Below are positions 1 through 8,082 of a stretch of DNA of 64,000 nt, piece after piece; position 1 is the first letter of the stretch; the number at the start of each line of letters is the position of its first letter. The notes under the pieces were generated by a model. The model had not been told where the DNA came from and searched no databases. It worked only from the letters and a program-made list of their open reading frames with translations. This DNA is from Haloarcula halophila (lineage in GTDB: Archaea; Halobacteriota; Halobacteria; Halobacteriales; Haloarculaceae): positions 2,974,665 to 3,038,664 of the forward strand of contig NZ_CP119559.1 of assembly GCF_029278565.1 (NCBI RefSeq), written 5' to 3'. The position numbers and the translations under genes are program-made.

Positions 1-1038
1 GGGAACCCGGACTGGGACCCGCCGGAAGGGATCCGGGACGGCCTCCGCGATTACGCCGAAGCCGACGCGTCGCAGTTCCAGTACGCGCCCAGCGAGGGGC
101 TGGGCCGCCTGCGCGAGCGGATCGCCGCCCGCCGGGACGTCGCTGTCGACCGGGTCGTCGTCACCAACGGGACCGGCGAGGCGAACCACCTCGCGATGCT
201 GGGCGGGCTCGACCACTTCCCCGGCGACGAGGTCGTCCTGACCGACCCGGTCTACCCCTACTATGCCGGCCGCGCGAACTTCCTCGGGGCGACGCCGACG
301 CTGGTGGCAGTCGACGACAGCGGCCACCTCCGTCCGGCCGCAGTCCGCGAGGCCGCCAGCGAGGAGACGGCGGTCATCGTCGTCAACACGCCCAACAACC
401 CCACCGGCGCTGTCTACGGCGCCGACGCGATGGCCGAGTTCGCCGCCATCGCCGAGGAGTACGACGCGCTCCTGGTCAGCGACGAGGTGTACGACCACTT
501 CGACTACGCCGGGCGGTTCAGTTCCGGGCTAGCGACCGGTTCGCCCAACGTCGTCGCCACCAACGGCTTCTCGAAGTCGATGGCGATCACCGGGTTCCGT
601 GTCGGGTACGCCGTCTTCCCGCCGGCGGACGGTCCGACGGGCGAGTTGCTGGAGCGGGCCAGAACGCGACACATGCTCACGAACATCACGACGAGTCGGC
701 CCGCCCAGTACGCCGTCGAGCGGGCGCTGGCGACGACGCCGCCGGACTACTACGCCCGGTGTCGGGACCGACTGGCTACCCGTGTGGAGACGCTCTGTAG
801 CGCACTCGACGACGTGGGAGCCGACTACAACCGCCCCGAGGGCGGCTTCTACGTGATGGCGCGGTTCCCGTCGTTCCCCGGGAGCTTCGAGAACGTCTAC
901 GAACTGATCGACGAGGGTGGCGTCGCGGGGATGCCCGGCGAGGCGTTCGGGAGTGCCAGTGCGGGCGCGATCCGCTTTGCCCTGGTGACACCACGGGTCG
1001 AGACGGCGGCCGAACGGTTGCGGCGCTTTTTCGCCTGA
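1..1038 (+). CDS. PLP-dependent class I/II aminotransferase, 5' end outside window
   Basis: The reading frame is open from base 1, so the N-terminus lies upstream; 345 residues are visible. The visible part begins with the GNPDWDPPEG segment and a Y-A-P-S-E-G-L motif, both typical of fold-type I aminotransferases. An NNPTG motif and an SDEVY motif (PLP pyridine-nitrogen Asp) follow. The Schiff-base lysine is in NGFSKSM, at visible residue 192, and GFRVGY comes directly after it. The stop is TGA at 1036-1038. These marks fit aspartate- or aromatic-type aminotransferases that move an amino group to a 2-oxoacid in the cytoplasm. The substrate cannot be told from sequence. The next gene starts 59 bases downstream in the same direction and looks functionally unrelated. 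Confidence 0.9.
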   Translation, partial: GNPDWDPPEGIRDGLRDYAEADASQFQYAPSEGLGRLRERIAARRDVAVDRVVVTNGTGEANHLAMLGGLDHFPGDEVVLTDPVYPYYAGRANFLGATPTLVAVDDSGHLRPAAVREAASEETAVIVVNTPNNPTGAVYGADAMAEFAAIAEEYDALLVSDEVYDHFDYAGRFSSGLATGSPNVVATNGFSKSMAITGFRVGYAVFPPADGPTGELLERARTRHMLTNITTSRPAQYAVERALATTPPDYYARCRDRLATRVETLCSALDDVGADYNRPEGGFYVMARFPSFPGSFENVYELIDEGGVAGMPGEAFGSASAGAIRFALVTPRVETAAERLRRFFA

Positions 1039-1097
1039 CTCGGCGGTCGCTGTACCCAGTCGGAACGATTTTGCCCTTCCGGGCAGGATCAGCGGTT

Positions 1098-2513
1098 ATG
1101 AGTAGTTACGATGGCAGCACCACCGGGGGCGCGACTACCACACGGTCGGTGTCTGCCGACGTCGTCGTCGTCGGCGCCGGAACCTCGGGTTGTTACGCCG
1201 CGGCGACAGTCGCCCGGGCTGGATACGACGTGGTGATCGTCGAGCGCAAGGACGAGCAGGAGGCGGGCCACATCGCCTGTGGCGACGCGCTGAAAGGCGC
1301 CAGCGACTTCCCCGAAGCGATCCCGAAGTCCCAACTCGAACCGGCGTTTACGAACACCGGCGTCGACCACGGCCGCTTCGAGATCCCCCAGGAGGACACC
1401 GTCCTGGAGATCCCCGTGCCCGGCGAACTGGCCGTCATCGACCGCTGGGAGTACGGCCGCTGTCTCATCGAGGGCGCCGAGCAGGCCGGCGTCGAGTTCC
1501 ACTACGACACCGTCGTCCAGAACGTCCGCCAGGACGAGGACGGGCGTGTGACCGGCGTCACCGGCATCCGGAAGGGCGATCCGGTCACCTACGACGCCGA
1601 GATGGTCGTCGACGCCGCCGGCGCGCTCTCGATCCTCCAGGACAAGACCGACCTCGAAGACGCCACCTTCGATACGAACGTCCAGTACTCGCAGTTCTGT
1701 TCCGCCTACCGGGAGATCATCGAGGTCGACGAGCCCGTCGAGTGGGACGACGCCCTGGTGTTCAAACCCACCGAGCGCTCGGCGGGCTATCTCTGGTACT
1801 TCCCGCGGACGGACACGGAGATCAACGCCGGCCTGGGCTTCCAGATGAACGAGGAACCGATGGAACTCGTCGACAGCCTCAAACGTGACCTGGACCGCCG
1901 CGAGGAGTTCGACGGCGCGAAAGTCACCGACAAACTCGGCGCCGCACTCCCGACCCGACGGCCGTACGACTCGGCGGTCGCGCCCGGGTTCATGGCCGTC
2001 GGCGACGCCGCGGGCCACGTCAACCCCACGACCGGCGGGGGGATCGCCGGTGCGGCCTACGCCGGCACCTACGCCGCCGAGCAGGCCATCGAGGCGATCG
2101 AGGACGGCCGGACCGGCGAGGAGGCCGCTCTCTGGGAGTACAACGTCAACGTGATGGACCACTTCGGTTCGCGGTACGCGGCCCTGGACGTCTACAACAT
2201 CTTCACGACCGCCTACGACATCGACGACCTGATGGCGCTGTTGGCCGCGATGCCCGGCGAGAAACTCGCCGAGGCGCTGTACGGCGGGTCGACGAGTGTC
2301 GGCCTCGGGCTGAAGCTGAAGATGGCGGTCAACAGCGTCGGCCACTGGGGGACGATCTACGACCTCTACCAGACCAAGCAACTGGCCGACCGCCTGCTGG
2401 ACCACTACGAGGACTACCCCGAGGACCGCGCCGGCTTCGAGCAGTGGCAGCGCGAACGCGACGCGATCATGGACGACATCTACGAGGTCACCGGCGCCGA
2501 ACCGAAGTACTGA
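1098..2513 (+). CDS. Geranylgeranyl reductase family FAD-dependent oxidoreductase
   Basis: A 471-residue flavoprotein. A Rossmann FAD motif (VVVVGAGTSG, residues about 22-31) is followed by an acidic-ended strand (VIVERKD). The second FAD motif, G-D-A-A-G-H-V-N-P-T-T-G-G-G-I, is near residue 300. The CGDAL segment after the first motif is typical of archaeal digeranylgeranylglycerophospholipid reductases, which saturate the isoprenoid chains of membrane lipids. Some haloarchaeal members may act on other prenyl groups, so the exact substrate is uncertain. I chose ATG 1098 because an alternative TTG at 1071 adds nine residues without any family character. Confidence 0.85.
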   Translation: MSSYDGSTTGGATTTRSVSADVVVVGAGTSGCYAAATVARAGYDVVIVERKDEQEAGHIACGDALKGASDFPEAIPKSQLEPAFTNTGVDHGRFEIPQEDTVLEIPVPGELAVIDRWEYGRCLIEGAEQAGVEFHYDTVVQNVRQDEDGRVTGVTGIRKGDPVTYDAEMVVDAAGALSILQDKTDLEDATFDTNVQYSQFCSAYREIIEVDEPVEWDDALVFKPTERSAGYLWYFPRTDTEINAGLGFQMNEEPMELVDSLKRDLDRREEFDGAKVTDKLGAALPTRRPYDSAVAPGFMAVGDAAGHVNPTTGGGIAGAAYAGTYAAEQAIEAIEDGRTGEEAALWEYNVNVMDHFGSRYAALDVYNIFTTAYDIDDLMALLAAMPGEKLAEALYGGSTSVGLGLKLKMAVNSVGHWGTIYDLYQTKQLADRLLDHYEDYPEDRAGFEQWQRERDAIMDDIYEVTGAEPKY

Positions 2514-2522
2514 GTGCGGCGA

Positions 2523-3803
2523 CTACACCGGATTCTCGCCGAGCCGTTCGATCGTGCCCGCGAGCACGTCGACACCGATCGCCAGCGACCGTTCGTCCAC
2601 GTCGAACGTCGGCGTGTGGTGGCCGCCCGGATGGTCGGTGCCGATGCCCACGAACGACGCCAGGCCCCCCTGTGACTGGACCCGGTTCATCAGGTAGGTC
2701 GCGTCCTCGCTCCCGCCCAGGTCGTCGCTGTCCAGTCGGCTATCGACGCCCGCGACGTCGCCGGCCACCTCCGAGACGACCGCCGCGAGATCGGCGTCGC
2801 TCTCGGCGCTCGGGGCCTCGGCGGTGGTCTCGACGGCTCCCTCGCAGTCGTGCATCGTCGCGGCGGACTCGATGACCGTATCCGCCCGCTCGCTCATGTA
2901 CTCTTTCAGTTCGGTCGTCTCGCCCCGGACCTCCCCCTCCATGTGAGCCCGTTCGGCCACGATGTTCGTCGCCGTCCCACCCTCGACGACGCCGGCGTTG
3001 ACCCGCGTAGCGCCGTCGCCGTGGCGCCGGATCGCGTGGAGGTTCTGGACGGCCGTCGCCAGCGCCTGGATAGCGTCCCGTCCCTGTGCCGGGTGCCCGC
3101 CCGCGTGCGCCGACTCGCCTTCGAAGGTCGCCTCGAACTGCCGGACCGCGAGAAAGCCATCGACGCCGGCGACGATTTCGCCCGTCGGGTGGTCCAGCCC
3201 GATGTGGATCGCCAGCAGGTGGTCCAGGTCGTCGAGGTGCCCGCCCTCGGCGACTGCCCGGCCGCCGCCGATGACTTCCTCGGCGGGCTGGAAGAAGACT
3301 TTCAACGTCCCCTGGAAGTCGCTTTCGGCGACGGCTTCGAGGACGCCGACGCCGATAGTCGCGTGGGCGTCGTGACCGCAGGCGTGCATGTATCCCTCGT
3401 TCTCCGAGCGGAACGCGCCGCTGGCGGGTGCGTGGTCAGAGCCCGTCGATTCGGTGATGGGCAAGGCGTCGATGTCGACCCGGAGGCCGACCGTCGGTCC
3501 CTCGCCGCGGTCGAGGACGGCCATCGCCCCCGTGAGTCCGCCGCGGGTCCGTTCCAGCACGTCGGAACGCGCACCTGCGTCCCTCGCGCGGTCGTGCCAG
3601 GCGTCGAGTTCGTCGTCGTCGGGGACCGCCATCCGGGCGTCGGCGTCCAGAACCTCCGGGCCGACGAGCAGGTCGTCGACACCGATCCGTTCCAGTTCCG
3701 CGACGATGCGGCTGGTGGTGTAATACTCCCGCCAGGCGGGTTCGGGATAGCGATGCAGGTCCCGTCGCAGTTCGACCAGACGGTCGCGGCTGGACTGCTC
3801 CAT
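2523..3803 (-). CDS. M20 family metallo-amidohydrolase
   Basis: A 426-residue enzyme of the M20/amidohydrolase family, which cleaves N-acyl amino acids or similar amides with two metal ions. Metal-site motifs are clear: HACGHDAH at residues 140-147 and QPAEE at 172-176. GLRVDIDALP at about 106-115 is the usual strand before the first metal region. A run of about 40 residues (roughly 55-95, rich in Asp and Arg) sits between the N-terminal helix pair and this strand and is longer than in many homologues. The gene is convergent with the flavoprotein gene, nine bases away. The substrate is unknown. Confidence 0.88.
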   Translation of the reverse strand: MEQSSRDRLVELRRDLHRYPEPAWREYYTTSRIVAELERIGVDDLLVGPEVLDADARMAVPDDDELDAWHDRARDAGARSDVLERTRGGLTGAMAVLDRGEGPTVGLRVDIDALPITESTGSDHAPASGAFRSENEGYMHACGHDAHATIGVGVLEAVAESDFQGTLKVFFQPAEEVIGGGRAVAEGGHLDDLDHLLAIHIGLDHPTGEIVAGVDGFLAVRQFEATFEGESAHAGGHPAQGRDAIQALATAVQNLHAIRRHGDGATRVNAGVVEGGTATNIVAERAHMEGEVRGETTELKEYMSERADTVIESAATMHDCEGAVETTAEAPSAESDADLAAVVSEVAGDVAGVDSRLDSDDLGGSEDATYLMNRVQSQGGLASFVGIGTDHPGGHHTPTFDVDERSLAIGVDVLAGTIERLGENPV

Positions 3804-3828
3804 AGAGGGGGCGACGGCCCCCAGTGTC

Positions 3829-4161
3829 TTATGCTCCGCTACCGACCTGCGTGCGCTGTTCGACGCCGGCCTCGACGCGGACGCCGCCCGGGAACGATCG
3901 CTGGGCCACTGAGCGGGCGAACTCCTCGTAGCCGACGATCTCGATGGTCCGGGTGTAGACTGTGTAGTGCCAGGACTCGAACCGGCCGCCGTCGGGACCG
4001 AGCGTCTTGGACTGGGGGACCCGGAGATCCGTCGGTGGCTTCGGATGCGGTCCTTTCAGTTCGACGCCCTTGCGCTCGGCGCGCTGTTTGATCTCCGTGA
4101 CTGTCTCGTCGAGTTGGTCGTGATTCCCGCTCGTGAGCGTGAGTGTCGTGACGAAAGGCAT
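3829..4161 (-). CDS. uS10-family ribosomal-protein paralogue
   Basis: A 110-residue basic protein starting MPFVTTLTLTSG. It keeps the S10 pattern: a first strand, the helix EIKQRAERKGVELKGPHPKPP, then a strand pair with V-P-Q-S-K-T and a W-H-Y-T-V-Y-T-R stretch. Haloarchaea have a second uS10-like protein besides ribosomal S10, and this matches it from memory of the family. Whether it binds the ribosome is not known. The frame is open far upstream, but only the start at 4161 gives the family N-terminus. It is divergent from the NUDIX gene across 165 bases. Confidence 0.72.
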   Translation of the reverse strand: MPFVTTLTLTSGNHDQLDETVTEIKQRAERKGVELKGPHPKPPTDLRVPQSKTLGPDGGRFESWHYTVYTRTIEIVGYEEFARSVAQRSFPGGVRVEAGVEQRTQVGSGA

Positions 4162-4326
4162 CTCTTGGTCGTCTCTTGACGACAGTCGGCAAAATACCCG
4201 TGGTTTCGGCTGGCCGGCCCGTCTGTCCCAGCGACGTACTAGATCGAGGATGGAACCAGACCAATCGCCTCCGAGGCCCCGCTGTCTCCGGTATTCTCTT
4301 AAGTATCGGTCGTGTAAATCTGGGTA

Positions 4327-4752
4327 ATGATAGAGGCCACGAGCGCGGGAGCGATCCTCTTTCGCGATACGCGTGGCCGGCGTGAGTACCTCCTGCTCAA
4401 GAGTCGGCCAGGTGATTGGGAGTTCCCCAAAGGCGGTGTCGAAGGCGACGAAGAACTGCAACAGACGGCGATCCGCGAGGTCAAGGAGGAAGCCGGGATC
4501 AGCGATTTCCGGTTGCTCGACGGGTTCCGCGAGGACTACGACTACGTCTTCGAGGCGGACGGTAACACCATCCACAAGACGGTCCACCTGTTCGTCGCGA
4601 AGTCCTACGAAGCGTCCGCGGAACTGTCGAACGAACACCGTGACATGCAGTGGCGTGACTACGACCAGGCGATCAACACGGTCACGCAGGACGGCCCCCG
4701 CGAGATCCTCGAAGAGGCACACGAGTTCCTCGACGAGGAACTAGAGGAGTAA
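4327..4752 (+). CDS. NUDIX hydrolase (Ap4A hydrolase-like)
   Basis: A 141-residue NUDIX protein. The Nudix box begins at G-G-V-E-G-D-E-E (residues 36-43) and continues to REVKEEAGI (50-58), so the metal-binding glutamates are all present. The N-terminus SAGAILFRD and the WEFPKGG segment before the box resemble the bis(5'-nucleosyl)-tetraphosphatase type, which cleaves dinucleoside polyphosphates. Other nucleoside-diphosphate substrates remain possible. A TATA-like stretch (TCTTAAGTAT, about 4294-4303) lies about 28 bases before the ATG, so the transcript is probably leaderless. Confidence 0.85.
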   Translation: MIEATSAGAILFRDTRGRREYLLLKSRPGDWEFPKGGVEGDEELQQTAIREVKEEAGISDFRLLDGFREDYDYVFEADGNTIHKTVHLFVAKSYEASAELSNEHRDMQWRDYDQAINTVTQDGPREILEEAHEFLDEELEE

Positions 4753-4832
4753 CCCGCCAGTCACTCCGGCCAGAGCCGCGCTGCTCTCGAGAGTGGCTGG
4801 TAAACTGGAAACAAAAGCACTCCGGTGAGTGA

Positions 4833-5183
4833 CTACAGCGCCGCGACGACAGGAGCCCCTGCACCGGCGGCGCCGCCGAGTCCCAGCGCGAAGCTCCCGA
4901 GGACGGCGGCGACGATGAGCAGGATCGGGAGGAGGACGACGATCGCGATAGCGATCTTCCCGCCCGTCTCGCCGCCCAACTCGACGGCGATGATCCCGAT
5001 GATCCCGGCGAGGATGACGCCCCACGCCTCCCAGGCACCCTGCTCGGCGGCCGTCCCGTTGTTCGACTTGATGTAGAAGTAGATCGGGACCGCCAGTCCG
5101 ATCGGGAAGGAGATGATGGCGACGATCACTGCCGCGATCCACTGAATCGTTGTGTACTGATCGAAGGTACCTTGTCCTGACAT
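4833..5183 (-). CDS. Small membrane protein, three predicted helices
   Basis: A 116-residue protein beginning MSGQGTFDQYTT. Three hydrophobic segments are visible: about residues 14-36 (WIAAVIVAIISFPIGLAVPI), 52-68 (VILAGIIGIIAVEL) and 75-110 (IAIAIVVLLPILLIVAAVL, then a Gly/Ala-rich tail). No catalytic residues are evident. The start at 5183 is preferred over an upstream frame extension because it gives a sensible soluble N-terminus. Its promoter region is shared with the divergent gene at 5337. I do not recognise the family. Confidence 0.7.
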   Translation of the reverse strand: MSGQGTFDQYTTIQWIAAVIVAIISFPIGLAVPIYFYIKSNNGTAAEQGAWEAWGVILAGIIGIIAVELGGETGGKIAIAIVVLLPILLIVAAVLGSFALGLGGAAGAGAPVVAAL

Positions 5184-5336
5184 GGGTTCACTCTGGAAGC
5201 CTTCTGGGGAGCAAATAATAGTTTGCATACGTGTTCCCGGTTACATACTGGAACGGCACACGGGACCAAACGAGCGGCCCCCCAGTCGAGCAGCCAGGCA
5301 GTCAGCTATTTGAGGCGGCGGCGGCCTACTGCGGAT

Positions 5337-6377
5337 GTGGACCGTCCCGATTCCGAGTTCGTGTTCGAACTCGCCGTCTGTCAGTGGGCCGAGCGGGACT
5401 GGCAGCCAACACACGAGGGCGATGCGGTACTCGTCGCACGACAGCTCGGGACGAAACGCCGGCGATGGGACAGTATCGTTCTGGAATGTGATACGACTGG
5501 CCTCCGCCGACGGGCGGCCTTCGGTCCCGACGCGTTCGACACCGATCACCTGCACGTCCTCCGGAACGCGCCGGCGGCGTGGACGTACTACCGGGACGCC
5601 CTGCCGGACCCCGGCTACCCCTGGCGGTACGTGAGGGAATCGATCCACGAGCTGGCCGATCGGGACGCGCTGGAGACGCGCAAGCGGGGAAACCGGATCG
5701 AGATTCGCCGGAAAGCACCCTATCCCGACTGGGTAAACCGGATCGTCGCAATCGAGAACAAGCCGGACCTCGACGCCAGCGCGGCCCGGAATCTGGTTCC
5801 CCAACTGGAGCGGGACGTGGCGCTGGGACTGGCCGACGAGGTGTGGGTCGCCACGGCGGCGACCGGCGACGACGTCGAGCCGGTGTTGTTGACAGATATG
5901 CCCGCCGAGGCCGGCGTGTTGACCGTCGACACCGACGCCGGAACGGCCGAGCGGGTCTGGCAGCCCCGGACGCTTTCGCCAGACGAACCGGGGACCCGGA
6001 TTCTCGAACGGCCCGACGACGGAGCCAGCGGCGCTCGCTTCGAGTACGTCGATGCGGAGTGGAAACGGGAGAAGCGGCTGGCCATCGCCGAGCGAGGCTA
6101 CGAACGGGGCTGGCGTGCCTACGCGTCGACGATGCGGCCGGACTGCCGACATTTCCGGCTCGATCGAGCCCAGAGCGGCGTCTTCCCGTACTGTGACGCG
6201 AAAACGTGTCGCCCGACCCAGGGGGAGTGTCGTGGCTCGTGTCCGGCCTTCGAACCGGAACCGCCCGCCTGGCGGTCGAAGGGCTGGCCCGTCGAGGGCG
6301 GGCCGGGCGCGGCGATCAAACGGCTGCTGGACGATCGGCGACGACGACAGCGACCCGCACTGCCGGGCGAGCGGTGA
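5337..6377 (+). CDS. DUF5787 family protein, possible PD-(D/E)XK Fe-S nuclease
   Basis: A 346-residue protein from GTG 5337; the upstream frame is open but rich in low-quality sequence. It resembles the haloarchaeal DUF5787 family from memory. The centre contains PDWVNRIVAIENK, which reads as PD-x(9)-ENK, the literal signature of PD-(D/E)XK nucleases. It is followed by an Asp/Asn-rich helix and the strand EVWVATA. Near the C-terminus there are cysteines in VFPYC, AKTC, GEC and RGSC, plus an earlier DCRHF. A nuclease motif with a C-terminal cysteine group recalls Cas4/AddB-type Fe-S nucleases. That functional reading is inference. The C-terminus is basic (DDRRRRQR). Confidence 0.75.
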   Translation: MDRPDSEFVFELAVCQWAERDWQPTHEGDAVLVARQLGTKRRRWDSIVLECDTTGLRRRAAFGPDAFDTDHLHVLRNAPAAWTYYRDALPDPGYPWRYVRESIHELADRDALETRKRGNRIEIRRKAPYPDWVNRIVAIENKPDLDASAARNLVPQLERDVALGLADEVWVATAATGDDVEPVLLTDMPAEAGVLTVDTDAGTAERVWQPRTLSPDEPGTRILERPDDGASGARFEYVDAEWKREKRLAIAERGYERGWRAYASTMRPDCRHFRLDRAQSGVFPYCDAKTCRPTQGECRGSCPAFEPEPPAWRSKGWPVEGGPGAAIKRLLDDRRRRQRPALPGER

Positions 6378-6383
6378 CCCGGC

Positions 6384-6863
6384 TCACGCCTCGGCCAGTT
6401 CGATGTCGAGGTTCTCCCGGGCGACCGCGAGCCGGAACGTCGGGACCGTCTTCTGGATCGTCTCGACGATTCCCTTGTCGGCGAGACTGCGTAACGCCGA
6501 GCGAACGTCGTCGACCTCGGGGTCCTCGCCGGCCTCGCGCAGCGCGTGGAGGACGGCGACGACGCTCTGGCTCTCCTCGTCCGGGGCCGCGATCACGTCG
6601 ACGACGGCCTGCTGCAGCGGTGTCACCGTGATCGTCTGGACACGTTCCGAATCTTCACCGTCGATGAGTGCGGTCGCCTCCGGCGTCGCACAGATGAGGC
6701 TGTCGTCGTTGCGGTAGTAGTACTCCTTCAGTTCCGACTCCAGATACTGGTGGACCTCGCTCCCGCTGTCCATGTCCCACAGTTCCTGTAGTTCGCCGTT
6801 TTTCGTCGGCTGGCGCTCGACGATGTCGGCGAGTCGCTGGCGGGCCTCGTCCGAGAGGGTCAT
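6384..6863 (-). CDS. DUF5797 family protein, winged-helix-like
   Basis: A 159-residue protein starting MTLSDEARQRLADIVERQPTKN, matching the haloarchaeal DUF5797 family from memory. The middle (LQQAVVDVIAA, then VVAVLHALREAGEDPEVDDVRSALRSLADKGIVETI, described here by segments) has the helix-helix-wing spacing of a winged-helix domain. A DNA-binding regulator is therefore likely, but no target is known. ATG 6863 is preferred; a GTG lies one codon upstream, and GGAGG sits just before it on the minus strand. It is convergent with DUF5787. Confidence 0.75.
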   Translation of the reverse strand: MTLSDEARQRLADIVERQPTKNGELQELWDMDSGSEVHQYLESELKEYYYRNDDSLICATPEATALIDGEDSERVQTITVTPLQQAVVDVIAAPDEESQSVVAVLHALREAGEDPEVDDVRSALRSLADKGIVETIQKTVPTFRLAVARENLDIELAEA

Positions 6864-6890
6864 CACCTCCGTCTAACGCCAGGGGTGTAA

Positions 6891-7112
6891 CAAGCGTTCT
6901 GGAGTCACGTAGCCGGTGCCCTGCTGGGTGTCCTGGCCGTGGTGGCTGTGATCTCGCACACCGATCTCCCGCTGTGGGCGGTCCTGCTGCCGGAGAACGC
7001 GATCGTCCCGCTGGGTGCGTTCGTGTTCGGCATCGCAATCGCGCTCCTGGGCGGTATCTACCCCGCGTATCGGGCCGCCTGGGAGCCCACGGTCGACGCG
7101 CTGTGGAGTTGA
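6891..7112 (+). pseudogene. Remnant: C-terminus of a MacB/FtsX-type ABC permease
   Basis: A 73-codon open stretch, preceded by an in-frame TAA at 6888 and lacking any sensible start. It encodes two hydrophobic segments and ends with GGIYPAYRAAWEPTVDALWS. The G-x-Y-P-A-x-R-A-A...P-x-x-A-L ending is the classic last helix and tail of MacB/FtsX-like permeases. The N-terminal nine-tenths of such a protein is absent from the window, because DUF5797 lies directly upstream in the opposite direction. This is best read as a deletion scar. Confidence 0.65.
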
Positions 7113-7151
7113 CCGGATCGCTTTTGCCCTGGGAACTCCCCACCTCCTGCT

Positions 7152-8033
7152 GTGAGGCCGCCCGCAGACGATTACGGGACTGCGACTCACCGAGTGGTGA
7201 CACACGCCGATGTCGCCCCGGCCGACGCCTGGGTCCGCGCGGAGAACGCTGTCCTGGAGACGCTGCTTTCCGCCGGGCTGACCGTCCACGTGGCGCTGGC
7301 CGGCTCGTACCTCGAACAGAACGCGCCGGCGGTCTACGACGCTTTGGGAAGCCGTCCCGGTCCCGACTACTCACCACTGTCGACCACGCAACCGACGGTG
7401 GAGCTCACCCCCGCGGACGCGACCTTGCCGACCGAACACCTCGCTGTCGATCCCGGCAGGGAGGCGGTCCCGACCTGGCGCGAGCACGGGATCGCCGAGA
7501 TCGTCGCCTTCGACCGTGACGCCGACCAGTGGGTCTACTACTCCGTCCCGCGGAAGCCGGCCGTCTGTGCGGTCGACGAGCCGGGTGCATACAAGTCCGA
7601 TCTCCGTACGGCGCTTACCGACGTTCCGTGTACGGCGTTGTTCCCACACGGCGCGCTCGCTCGGTGGGACGTTGCAGACGTTGTCGTGGAACTGACCGTC
7701 GAAGGGATCTGGCTCGGGCGTGCCGACGGAACGACACGCTGGTACCCACACGAGCAACTGGAGGGGGTCGTCGTCGACGAGCGGGACTGTGAGCTGTTGC
7801 TCTCCTGGCCCAGTTGGCGCGACGAGGCGCAGTCCTCGCTGGGCCGGATGGTGCGGGGGCTGGTCGACCGTCACCGGGAGTCGCCGCCGCGGCTGCTCCA
7901 TCCCCCGGACGAGGAGCTGCTGTCGACGGCTGCGACCGCCTTCGAACTGATCAGCGACCGGCTCTGTTACGACTTCGAGGTCCGCCGGCACGACCGTGAC
8001 GCCGGCGCGGGCGTCGCCAGCCAGCTCCGGTGA
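7152..8033 (+). CDS. Uncharacterised protein, tandem paralogue A
   Basis: A 293-residue soluble protein from GTG 7152, with no membrane segment or known catalytic motif. It shares several blocks with the next gene: A-T-H-x-V-V-T near the start, WVRAENAV, W-R-E-H-G-I-A-E-I near residue 110, the Y-Y-S-V-P-R-K block near 130, TALFP-H-G, YPHEQL, and W-x-x-W-R-D-E-A-Q-S-S-L-G-R-M-V near 225. The two were almost surely produced by tandem duplication and then diverged strongly. The TTTTGCCCTG stretch about 30 bases upstream may be the promoter. I do not recognise the family and assign no function. Confidence 0.75.
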   Translation: MRPPADDYGTATHRVVTHADVAPADAWVRAENAVLETLLSAGLTVHVALAGSYLEQNAPAVYDALGSRPGPDYSPLSTTQPTVELTPADATLPTEHLAVDPGREAVPTWREHGIAEIVAFDRDADQWVYYSVPRKPAVCAVDEPGAYKSDLRTALTDVPCTALFPHGALARWDVADVVVELTVEGIWLGRADGTTRWYPHEQLEGVVVDERDCELLLSWPSWRDEAQSSLGRMVRGLVDRHRESPPRLLHPPDEELLSTAATAFELISDRLCYDFEVRRHDRDAGAGVASQLR

Positions 8034-8082
8034 GTCGGTCGGTCCCGGCAGAATTTAACCGGTCCACACAGTACGCCCGTCC

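Noticed and set aside
1089..2405. 438-codon open frame on the minus strand
   Set aside because: Antisense to the flavoprotein gene. High GC removes stop codons, and the translation has no family character.
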